Made by a program: the position numbers and the translations under genes
DNA from: Bacillota bacterium
GTDB lineage: Bacteria; Bacillota; Clostridia; Acetivibrionales; JAEXSP01
NCBI GenBank assembly: GCA_023453795.1
Contig: JAEXSP010000021.1
Span: 1-37,999 of the forward strand
Direction of reading: 5' to 3'
Length of the DNA: 37,999 nucleotides
The notes under the pieces: generated by a model
Seen by the model: only the letters and a program-made list of their open reading frames with translations
Database searches by the model: none
What the model was told of the DNA's origin: nothing
Part shown: piece after piece, positions 17,701 through 24,393 of the stretch
How positions within the stretch are numbered: position 1 is the stretch's first letter
Layout: each line of letters starts with the position of its first letter

Positions 17701-18465
17701 GGTATCTAAAAAAAATTTTAGATCTTCATATATGGGAAGACGGTTACTTTGAATACAGAACAACTTATACCCATTATTTAATGAATATCTTTGACAACAT
17801 TCTAGCGCTAACCGCGTCTTTCCTACGCCTGCTGCACCGCTTACTATAATTACCTCTGTCTTTTCTATCTTTGAAAGTATTTCCTCGGTTTCTTTTTCTC
17901 TAAATTGAAAGGACGTTGACAACGGTGCTGCCATTAAGTTTTTGTTATAAACCGATACAAATTCATCACAATCAAAAATCTGGTCTGTACTTATTGACAG
18001 GTCTAAAAAGTCGCGAGCAATTCCATGGAAACTATTATATATATCACTTGCAATTTGATCTATACCTTTTAACTGCAGTAATACTCCGTTCGATGTACAA
18101 AGTTCTCGTAGACTTTTATCTTCGCCTGCAGATAGATTAGCAGATGTATGGCAATAAATAATCTCAGCAACATCTGAAATCTCTACTCCTGTTTTTTCTG
18201 GATTTAAACAATCACAGATATCATCGTACACTTTTTCATACAGCTTTGATTGTTGAGTAGTATACATAACAAAAATATATTTATCACGTGACTTTAAAAA
18301 ATATGTATCTGGGATGCCTTTTGTTGTTTTCATTGTTCCAGATTTCATTCCTAATGAAAGAATTTCTGTATAACCTAATTTCGATAAATAGGCATCGCAT
18401 AACTCTTGAAATGCCCCACCATCAAGTTGTAATATTTTCTGTTTTATATCTGACAATTTAGACAT
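14716..18465 (-). CDS. STAND-type NTPase with nuclease-like N-terminus (Avs-like defence candidate)
   Basis: 1249 residues from ATG at 18465, with AAAGGAG 7 bases upstream. Residues 1-150 look like a restriction-endonuclease-like domain: FQELCDAYLSKLGYTEI, then KGIPDTYF (D53) and YIFVMYTTQQ. In relatives the methionine position is usually the acidic residue of the PD-(D/E)xK core, so nuclease activity is uncertain. A P-loop NTPase follows: Walker A VSGAAGVGKTRLAL (about 208-221), Walker B YLLMIDDANQI (about 259-269), IIITVRDYAKQ (290-300). The remaining ~850 residues are helical without clear motifs, like the sensor arms of STAND proteins. Nuclease-STAND-repeat architecture matches antiviral Avs-type proteins, which detect phage proteins and then destroy DNA. 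It lies in a repeat-flanked block with mobile-element relics. Confidence 0.8.
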   Translation of the reverse strand: MSKLSDIKQKILQLDGGAFQELCDAYLSKLGYTEILSLGMKSGTMKTTKGIPDTYFLKSRDKYIFVMYTTQQSKLYEKVYDDICDCLNPEKTGVEISDVAEIIYCHTSANLSAGEDKSLRELCTSNGVLLQLKGIDQIASDIYNSFHGIARDFLDLSISTDQIFDCDEFVSVYNKNLMAAPLSTSFQFREKETEEILSKIEKTEVIIVSGAAGVGKTRLALECCQRYSLNNGYKLFCIQSNRLPIYEDLKFFLDTPGKYLLMIDDANQITGLHHVLQYLTKQKQGYDVKIIITVRDYAKQTTVQNVREFAIPEICMINLFSDEEIKEILKVNLNILNSNYLDKIVKIAEGNARLAIIAGKLAVETQSLDSINDATQLYEGYYGNFLKDSIINQDKNLCVTAGIISFLTAINLDHLDILIPVLEALGISERAFITYTHQLHELELVDIYNDKAVKISDQCLGNYLLEYVFIKKKIIPFSVMVKACFSNYKPRVINATNILGNIFASTDMYHQLEKEIGIVWDDFKHSNNPLFFDFVKAFYIIRPTDTLLMIKEKIDNMSQEAFNIDTVDFEKESRNNSVNDDILAILGGFQDRQVLPDALDLLFSYYNKLPQKFMDCYHTINNFFGINKESFKYDYWTQIQLVNKFIEHTDNWKNVNVIILFLRVAAEFLKLHHSPAEAGRGKTITIYKIPVQFSDGSKQYREMIWNSLFELYNNENYKLKIETIIKEYGQHFGDEVDKDIIRFDFQYILNFFNEKFSSLQLSHCIIAKIVSDRVKREGIDATAQFLKYLTSPGYLIYCILKGEKHLEEFDWEKEKELKEQDIKDLAEKCDQGLVLKILRICTDLEKHDPNNTWDIQEGLQYLFSCLSADKELFLFAVENYLEYNTPLDLFPDNIIIKLFEIVGDKRTNELISNIEFTKKNAWQFSFYKNLPKELISELYVQNFYDFLSEKEGNITSSPYRSLEFLKNYIIYDNEVFIKASKIIIKKYEYSPFIFSIYFGLMLNSHVTKPKVLIEQYKDNWNLLKDIYFKLISYDKHEDYDGKFLIAFAKNDFTFFDEYIEFTVSKERKSWIHGDEERLSAIWDCENYIELADKIIIKYCTYEELDIWQISHYIENILKCRDESGAKTKCQDDWISHFIDCNYSNMNLMELLFSSITEISPGRRKIHIHHLIRLNPDPELFNKLDLEPNHWGGMGSMIPYMEERITFLKSLLPELHGLAYLKHKQRIERDIMVWQRRIEQEQIDEVIEGR

Positions 18466-18546
18466 GGATTTGCTCCTTTCTTCATCCGTTATTGTTATTC
18501 CACTTATTAACTATCCAATATCCATTTTCCCTTGAAGCCATCCGCC

Positions 18547-18722
18547 CTATATACCTTTCTTTTTCAGTTCTGATATGCTAACCTTCAGTATTTCTTTTAA
18601 ATATTCCATTAATTTTGGACAATGATCTTTGACGTCTTGCATGTGCTCAACTATCCACGTTTGGTATTCATTTATACCGATGTTTTCTGCGGAAACTGTT
18701 ATTCTAAAAACAAGTGTAGATA
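18547..18722 (-). pseudogene. Gene-tail fragment, family unknown
   Basis: The minus strand is open from a TAA just after the KilA-N relic to TAG at 18547-18549. It reads TVSAENIGINEYQTWIVEH and then MQDVKDHCPKLMEYLKEIL. No start codon with a ribosome binding site is present. The composition is protein-like, so it is probably the 3' remnant of a gene that once followed the KilA-N gene. Confidence 0.4.
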
Positions 18723-18726
18723 TTTA

Positions 18727-19536
18727 TCACACCTCAAGCCGCTTAATGGTATCCATATTTATTTTCTGTATTGCCTCGAGTTGACGAATGGCAAGTTTAT
18801 TCAAAAGCTGTAGCCTCTCTGGTTGAGATTTACCCTGCTCAATTAAAATCGCATTATAGCTTTCCATGTTAGCCAACACCAGCAATTGATTCAATGTGGC
18901 ATGATCTCTGATGTTTCCATTTCTATCTGGATTTTCTTCGCGCCATTACTTGGCAGTTATCCCAAACAAAGCAACAATTAAAACATCAGCTTCACTGGCA
19001 TAAGTTATGGATATTTTTTACTGTGTCAATTCAGGCGGAATCAAGTTTTCTTTGATAGCGTCAGTATGAATTCTATAATTCAATTTTGAAATCTCTCGAT
19101 TGAGATTCCATCCGAATAAAAGTCGACTGCTCTCATCGTTTTTCAGTCTTTTATAATCTTTGATTATGTAGAGTTTAAATTATGCAGAGATCCATGAAGC
19201 AAATTCAAAAGCAATATCAGAATGGGCGAAAGTCCCGCCATTTCGGCCAGATTTAGATTTAATGCCTATTGCATTTGTACTATCAATCCATTTCTGTGGA
19301 GATAATGTAAATACATTCGACCCCTTTAGAATTTATCATTATGTAATTGTTCCCAAAGGCCCAAAAATTCAATTATCCTTACTTCTCATTCAATTCTTTA
19401 TGACATCTTTAGGTTCATCGCTTTTGTTACGTGCAATATCTGTAAGTGAAATAAATTCATTTTGGAAATCTTCAGTATAGATAGCAATATCCATACCTTT
19501 GGCGTGAATCGTTTCTTTTACAGTCTTATTTGCCAT
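18727..19536 (-). pseudogene. KilA-N domain protein, disrupted by many stops
   Basis: ATG at 19534-19536 follows AGAGGATG. The start MANKTVKETIHAKGMDIAIY and NEFISLTDIARNK is the typical opening of KilA-N (ORF6N/APSES-like DNA-binding) proteins of phages and mobile elements. Downstream, SPQKWIDSTNAIGIKSKSGR, GGTFAHSDIAFEFASWIS, ASEADVLIVALFGITAK and the conserved tail HATLNQLLVLANMESYNA follow. TGA or TAA interrupts at least four places (for example in KN*MRSKD and WISA*FKLY), and one- or two-base indels shift the frame near 19400 and 19320. It is not translatable. It supports a mobile or phage-derived origin of the surrounding block. Confidence 0.85.
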
Positions 19537-19624
19537 TGTATCATCCTCTTTTTTAGTGCCTACCTAAATCTCTAAATAATCGATCTAATCATTCTCATCA
19601 TACTATATTTTACCAATATTTGCA

Positions 19625-20873
19625 TTAGCAATTTATAAATTTTTCTACTATTAGCCCTTCTAGAATGGAATTTTCTCCTGCATCATAAACCTGAATTTTA
19701 TCAACTTCATTCTTGATTATGCTTTCATCATAAGCACTGTTCTGGCAAACAGCCCCACCCAGGGTATCCTGTACCCATGTTTCATCCAGAGTTGGGGAGT
19801 GGGGCAGGCATCTTTGCCTTTTTCAATCCTTGTCGCACAGCGCCAGACAACTTTGCCTCTCTCCGTCCTTCTTCGATAAGATGCTCTGCAATCGCCACAT
19901 ACCAGCAAATTCCCAAGAATGTATTTGCCGTTATATTTGCTTCCACTGGTTTCTACCGTGCCGTCCTCTTTGCTTACAAGATTTGAGCGTTTAGCCATTT
20001 CTTCCTGTGCTTTATCGAATACTTCAGCAGAGACAATGGCTGGATGACTGTCCTTCGCATAGTACTTGTTTCGCTGCCCATCATTTCTTCTTTTCTTACC
20101 AGTCATGCAATCCTCAGTAAAGGTCTTTTGCAGCATAGTATCGCCTTTGTATTTCTCGTTGGTCAGCATCCTCTGGATCGTTTTGTATCCCAAATTTCCT
20201 TGCCCGTTACAGTCCTAATCCTTTGGGTTTCCAGATAGGCCTTAATTTGTCCCAGCAACAGACCTTGCAAATATAAGTCAAATATCTTTCTGACTACCTC
20301 TGCCTGTTCCAGCACAATAACAATCTCACCGTCAACACAAGTGTATCCCATGAAATTCCTATACTTCGTATAAATCTCACCTTTTTCAAACTTGCGCTGA
20401 ATTCCCCATTTAATATTCTCGCTGATATTCCGGCTTTCGTCCTGTGCCAGCATACCCCTAAGCGTAATTTCGAATTCTTTATCCGCTTCAATTGAATCCA
20501 GCTTTTCATTTTCAAAATGCATATTAATACCTCGCTCTCTTAAAAATCTTATGACTTTCAAAACCTCCAGAGTATCTCTCGACACTCTGCTGATTGACTT
20601 AGTGTGATATAATCATTTTTTGCCTTTAGCCGCTTTTCTGAGTAGCTTGTCCAGACTTTTTCTGCCGCTTCGGCGAAGCCCGCTCTCAATATCATAATAA
20701 ACACCGGCAAAAATCCAGTTGGGATGGCATTTAATCATCTTCGTGTATGCACTTATCTGAATGTCAAGACTGCGCATCTGCTCCGGTCCTGATGTGCTGA
20801 CTCGGCTATAGGCGGCAACCCTGAGCTTTTTATTTTCTCTGGGTTTAGCAGGTATAATCCTTACATTTTTCAT
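19625..20873 (-). pseudogene. Serine recombinase (resolvase plus zinc-ribbon), frameshifted
   Basis: From ATG at 20873 the frame reads RVAAYSRVSTSGPEQM, with the catalytic serine in RVS, then YYDIESGLRRSGRKSLDKLL. A shift at about 20615-20625 follows; the next frame gives SISRVSRDTLEVLKVIRFLR and GMLAQDESRNISENIKWG. A second shift at about 20190 leads to TIQRMLTNEKYKGDTMLQKT and the zinc ribbon (ILGNLLVCGDCRASYRRR ... WRCATRIEKGKDACP). A third shift near 19790 leads to TLDETWVQDTLGGAVCQNSA and a stop at 19625. The order is resolvase, recombinase, zinc-ribbon, as in large serine integrases, but the C-terminus is short. At least three frameshifts make it inactive. It begins 155 bp from the right flanking repeat, the usual place for an integrase gene. 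Confidence 0.87.
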
Positions 20874-20915
20874 TGTCCTTCACATCTATATAAAATGAGA
20901 CACCCATTAATATTC

Positions 20916-20952
20916 TACAAAAAGAAAAGACGTGAGGGAATTTACTCACGTC
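20916..20952 (-). terminator. Intrinsic terminator upstream of the recombinase
   Basis: On the minus strand GACGTGAG / CTCACGTC (8-bp stem, 20929-20936 and 20945-20952) is followed by TTTTCTTTTT. It would stop transcripts coming from the riboswitch side before they reach the recombinase start at 20873. Confidence 0.9.
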
Positions 20953-21027
20953 AAAACATATTTCTTGCTACAATCCCGTTAAGCCTTGCAACGTCAGCGT
21001 TCCACATGTTGCAACAGGACTGCGGCT

Positions 21028-21090
21028 TCCACGTGTGTTGAATAGACAAAAATGATGTCGTAGTCCTCTGGAGCCCCCTTGGCGGGAAGA
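21028..21090 (-). repeat. Right copy of flanking direct repeat (candidate attachment site)
   Basis: This copy differs from the left copy (14499-14561) by one base over the first 32, and keeps CTTGGCGG at the same offset. The minus strand reads KGAPEDYDIIFVYSTHVEAA, then VLLQHVER and TGA. STHVE-x-x-VLL is the typical closing motif of RlmD/TrmA-type methyltransferases, here more complete than in the left copy. The broken serine recombinase begins 155 bp away. Confidence 0.75.
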
Positions 21091-21171
21091 CATGTTTCAG
21101 GAGTTCTTAAAATTAATGCTGCAAAGCATTGTGCATCTATAGTTAAGGCAGATTTAATACGCAATCCAATA

Positions 21172-21250
21172 TAGCAGTTAGGCTGTCTTAATGCTCCCGT
21201 ATCTTAGACCCTCGGCTTTGCGTCCTTGCCTTTGAGCAAGTTTGTCCTTA
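21172..21250 (-). promoter_or_regulatory. c-di-GMP-I (GEMM-I) riboswitch aptamer
   Basis: On the minus strand the conserved blocks occur in order: GGACAAA, a hairpin CTTGCT/GGCAAG closed by a CAAA loop, the signature GACGCAAAGCC, then GGGTCTAAG, a variable arm, and AAGACAGCC. GACGCAAAGCC with GGGTCTAA and ACAGCC is diagnostic of the GEMM-I class, which binds cyclic di-GMP. The usual GAAA tetraloop is CAAA here and GGCAAA is GGACAAA, so affinity may be altered. No intact gene follows on this strand: only the right flanking repeat and, ~220 nt on, a terminator. It is either an orphan left after a deletion or a decaying copy. Confidence 0.8.
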
Positions 21251-21308
21251 GTAATATTTAATTATTCCAGAGTCAAGCGATTATCTCAAATCTGTTGCTT
21301 CTTTTTGA

Positions 21309-21866
21309 TTATTTGCCCTTTGAAGGTTTTTTATTTAACTTTAGGATAATGCCTTTCTGCAATGCTGCATCTTCAAATTGCTTAGCAGCAATTATAGCTT
21401 TCTCTTTAATTGTCATGTTCTGTGAAACTTTACTCTCAATTTCTTGAATGGCTGCTTTGATGTCGGTAAGTTCTAAAAGATTAATGGCGAGACCAAATAT
21501 GGTTTTTCGCTTACCATCATTATAGCTTGCGAGTAAGTACATTAGGATAGTAGCTTTCTCAGATAGTTCAGTATGATATGAACCAATACCGATATTCTTT
21601 ACTTTTTCCATATCTTTGAGTTGATGACGGTGAGTTATAAAAGAATCAAACTCTTCAATTCCTTTATACTTGTCACAAGGGTATTCACTACACTTAAAGC
21701 AATAATCTATCCCGTCATGTTCTAAACTACACCGAGCAATAGAACAGCCTTGATTTCCTGCTCCTCCACCGCAACCAGGACAGTAATTATCTATCTTCAT
21801 TGTGCAAAGAGCACAGTTTAATCCACAAAGTGAAAACATCAAATCTTTTCGCTGAAAACCTTTCAT
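21309..21866 (-). CDS. DUF3795-type cysteine-rich protein
   Basis: 185 residues, ATG at 21866 with GGGGGAG 7 bases upstream. The N-terminal third is rich in cysteine: LCGLNCALCTMKIDNYCPGC, GCSIARCSLEH, then YCFKCSEYPCDKY. This CGL-x-C-x-x-C and YC-x-x-C-x-x-YPC layout is typical of DUF3795 proteins, presumed metal- or Fe-S-binding, of unknown function. The C-terminal part is helical, ending in a lysine-rich tail. It follows the YcaQ-like gene on the same strand after 124 bp and precedes the orphan riboswitch. The role cannot be stated. Confidence 0.8.
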   Translation of the reverse strand: MKGFQRKDLMFSLCGLNCALCTMKIDNYCPGCGGGAGNQGCSIARCSLEHDGIDYCFKCSEYPCDKYKGIEEFDSFITHRHQLKDMEKVKNIGIGSYHTELSEKATILMYLLASYNDGKRKTIFGLAINLLELTDIKAAIQEIESKVSQNMTIKEKAIIAAKQFEDAALQKGIILKLNKKPSKGK

Positions 21867-21944
21867 CGATATCGCTCCCCCATAAAATGTAAATTACTCG
21901 TTTGTACTATAAATCATCAAAACTTAACACCAATTTGACTTACT

Positions 21945-21975
21945 GTGTCAGCAGTCTCGAACTGTCCCCTGACAC
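21945..21975. repeat. REP-like hairpin
   Basis: GTGTCAG / CTGACAC (7-bp stem) encloses GAACTGTCCC. The minus strand reads AGGGGACAGTTC, close to the AGGGGACGG...TTC ends of the RAYT relic at 11707-12308. It is probably a dispersed REP-type element served by RAYT transposases. Confidence 0.5.
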
Positions 21976-21990
21976 ACCTTGGTTTATTAA

Positions 21991-23193
21991 TTACAGTTTT
22001 AGATTGTCAGAGGTGGTAAAATGAATTTTGTCACACCCATTAAACTCCGCAAATCTTAATATACATCTTGTTATTGCAGTTTTCATTGCTTTATTTTGTT
22101 TTACGTCGTCCTCATACCAAATATTCTTCACCACCAGAGTACTAATTTTATGATAAGCGACCGCTTCCACGCGCCCTATGAATCGATTATCCCACAGCAA
22201 AGGCAGTACATAATGTCCATATTTTCGTTTTTTAACCGGCGTGTAGATTTCCCATGTATAATCAAAACCAAACAAATCCTTGATAAGTTTTCTATCCCAC
22301 AGAAACGGGTCGAGTGGAGCAATTAATTCACACCGTGCTTTCTGCTCCAGGTTCTGTTTAACGGTGTGGATAAAAGAAATATCTTCTGAAAGACAGTAGT
22401 ACGTATACTTTGATTCATCAACAGAAATCTCAATTATCTTTCCCTCGCTCAACAACGTTGTGAAAATCTTGTTTCGTTCATCCGAACTAAATCCAATATG
22501 TAATGAGTCAGGAGGGCGGCGATTTCCTAATAAGCCGATTGCACCGATGCGTCGCAGAACACGCCACTTTCGATATTCAAATTCGTCTGGAAGCGGATCT
22601 GGTGCACCCAAAATTTGGGCAGGAATGTATTTTTTAGTAACGTCATAGTATTTACGAGAACCCTTCTTATGATGGATTATCAAGTCACCGATACCATATA
22701 ATTGTTCCATTACAGAACTAGAAAGATTCTTTCCACTACTCCACACAATAAATGCTCTCCACTGAAAATCACTTTCCAGTTTCAAGTCGTCCGGACTCAC
22801 AACACCGTTTACCGTAATAAAAGTGAGTGCCTGTTCCATAAGTGTTATTAGTTCGGGATGCTTCCTCGCACGGCACAGCGCAGCTTGTCGATGCCGCATA
22901 AAATATGGCCAATCATCCGTACGTATGATAGCGGTGTTTTTATCGGGATAATCGATCAATAATCTATCTTTATAAAGTAATTCGTCTAGTATTTCTTTTG
23001 TGAAGCTTTTGACACGTGACTGTAATGTCAACTCGGCGTTTTTACCACAGATATCAATAGGATCATATTGGATACATCCCGCTTGCCGCACAAAATCATA
23101 TACACCCTGCTTACCAATGAATTTGTATTCACCAATCAGTCCATGCTTGAGAAGTAAAAACTGACGAGCTTGTCGGTTGGTCAAATTAATCAT
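21991..23193 (-). CDS. Winged-helix DNA glycosylase, YcaQ/AlkX-like (HTH_42 family)
   Basis: 400 residues, ATG at 23193, with GGAGATG upstream. The N-terminus (LTNRQARQFLLLKHGL) and the motif GCIQYDPIDI match the HTH_42 family; in E. coli YcaQ and Streptomyces AlkZ a Q-x-D motif at this place is catalytic, and here it is Q-Y-D. Further family marks are FYARR-like basic stretches (WPYFMRHRQAAL), GAIGLLGNRR and LIAPLDPFLWDR in the C-terminal half. Relatives excise alkylated bases or unhook interstrand crosslinks. It is not linked to a toxin cluster here, so a general repair role is more likely than self-resistance. The length is normal. Confidence 0.82.
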   Translation of the reverse strand: MINLTNRQARQFLLLKHGLIGEYKFIGKQGVYDFVRQAGCIQYDPIDICGKNAELTLQSRVKSFTKEILDELLYKDRLLIDYPDKNTAIIRTDDWPYFMRHRQAALCRARKHPELITLMEQALTFITVNGVVSPDDLKLESDFQWRAFIVWSSGKNLSSSVMEQLYGIGDLIIHHKKGSRKYYDVTKKYIPAQILGAPDPLPDEFEYRKWRVLRRIGAIGLLGNRRPPDSLHIGFSSDERNKIFTTLLSEGKIIEISVDESKYTYYCLSEDISFIHTVKQNLEQKARCELIAPLDPFLWDRKLIKDLFGFDYTWEIYTPVKKRKYGHYVLPLLWDNRFIGRVEAVAYHKISTLVVKNIWYEDDVKQNKAMKTAITRCILRFAEFNGCDKIHFTTSDNLKL

Positions 23194-23196
23194 GAT

Positions 23197-23325
23197 TCAT
23201 CTCCAAGCTCTTTTCTTACAATAAAATTTAGCCCATTCTGGATAGTCGGTAAAAGCAACAGTACAGAAAAGGTACAAGTAATCGTCGAATAAATCGGGTG
23301 TTAAACGGCGAATTTCAAATTCCAT
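23197..23325 (-). pseudogene. Truncated GNAT acetyltransferase N-terminus
   Basis: An ATG at 23325 overlaps the preceding stop (TAATG) and has AGGAG 8 bases upstream. It codes 42 residues, MEFEIRRLTPDLFDDYLYLF and then FTDYPEWAKFYCKKRAWR. The opening is that of a GNAT acetyltransferase, but the frame stops just before the YcaQ start, so about three quarters of the protein is missing. Confidence 0.5.
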
Positions 23326-23952
23326 TATTGCGATCTCCTTTTTATGTAATAATCATTGCGCTCCCATTCAGCATTTGCAGGGTAATGAGTGTAGCCATTA
23401 TTCGTCAATGCTAATATACGCTCAGTTGCCTCGGTAATGGCTTTGGTTACGATTCTGTAACAACCGAAGTCATGAAAGAAACTGTCTGCCACACAGAGTA
23501 GCTCGCCTAGATGATCTGCGGATGTATGTCCACACGCAGTACGCTATGACCATAATTTTCATCACTACCGAAAATCTCAACCGTTCCAACAGCTTTGTCT
23601 TTTTGCTTATCTATTATACTAAATCGAACAAAATGTTTCTTTTTGTACGCATCAAGCCAACCGTCAATGCACCTTTTCATTTCATCAAGGGATGAATAGC
23701 AAAAGTCACTTGTACAACGGTCTGAATTGAAAATTGCTTGCGCTTCAGGATTGCTGTAACATAAAAGGAGATTAGCGGTATCGTACGGCGACACCTGTCG
23801 TAGTATAAAACGTTTGCTTTCGTAAGTGGGACAGACATCATATGTGTTAGGCTTGCCATTTTTCAGCAGGTCAATAACATCTTCCACAGCTTTGCACCTA
23901 TCGTAATCGCCTGTCAGCTTGTCCGCTCTGTGGTATGTAATCCCACGGTTAT
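23325..23952 (-). pseudogene. GNAT N-acetyltransferase, frameshifted
   Basis: The minus strand reads RADKLTGDYDRCKAVEDVI, DVCPTYESKRFILRQVSPYD, NPEAQAIFNSDRCTSDF, KKHFVRFSIIDKQKDKAVGT and VLRVDIHPQII: a GNAT domain with its acetyl-CoA-binding region. A stop at 23507 interrupts it. It resumes in another frame as LLCVADSFFHDFGCYRIVTK and ends NAEWERNDYYIKRRSQ at 23325. It has no clean start; upstream it runs into the truncated regulator at 23956. One indel plus loss of the 5' end make it a relic. Confidence 0.75.
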
Positions 23953-23955
23953 AGT

Positions 23956-24192
23956 TTATGTAGAGATATTCAGCGCCATATGTGCATCCATGCGAAAGCT
24001 CTCGACAAGGTAATAACCACCGCTTGCTCCAGTTTCGGCGACTATGGGAATCCCAGCTTGGCATAATGAGTCTATGTCGCGTTGAACTGTACGGACTGAC
24101 ACTTCGAATTTTCGGGATAATTCGGTCGCTGTAGCTTTACCGTTGTTTAGCAAATATACAGTTATCGCGTATAGTCTATCAATTTTCCCCAC
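23956..24192 (-). pseudogene. YafY/WYL-type transcriptional regulator, only the HTH domain left
   Basis: From GTG at 24192, with GAGGGG 7 bases upstream, 78 residues read KIDRLYAITVYLLNNGKATA, then ELSRKFEVSVRTVQRDIDSL and GIPIVAETGASGGYYLVESF. This is the HTH_11 domain of YafY/DeoR-like regulators. It normally continues into a WYL ligand-binding domain, but here it stops after RMDAHMALNIST, where the sequence joins the acetyltransferase relic. It may still bind DNA but is most likely decayed. Confidence 0.75.
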
Positions 24193-24393
24193 ATTATCGC
24201 CCCTCAATTTTCTCTTATGCCAATAGTACTACTATATCGACCACTCGCCAAGCACCGACATCTAAATCGCTCTGTCACAATGTTTACGCCTTGTTTCGAT
24301 ATGTTCCCATGAGCAAAAAAAATCACATTTTTAATACCCCTACTTTCAAACACAAAACACACAAACGGCTTATATACTGGGCTTTACGAACCT

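Noticed and set aside
18622..19480. Plus-strand frames in the KilA-N region
   Set aside because: They are antisense to a readable KilA-N relic and have no recognisable protein features.
21028..21090. Right flanking repeat as a riboswitch expression platform
   Set aside because: A nearly identical copy exists at 14499-14561 without a complete aptamer, so the repeat is better explained as a mobile-element boundary or gene-end relic.
23507..24064. A 185-residue single gene starting at 24064
   Set aside because: Its first ~30 residues are an out-of-frame reading of the HTH gene; only the part after about 23960 is acetyltransferase-like.
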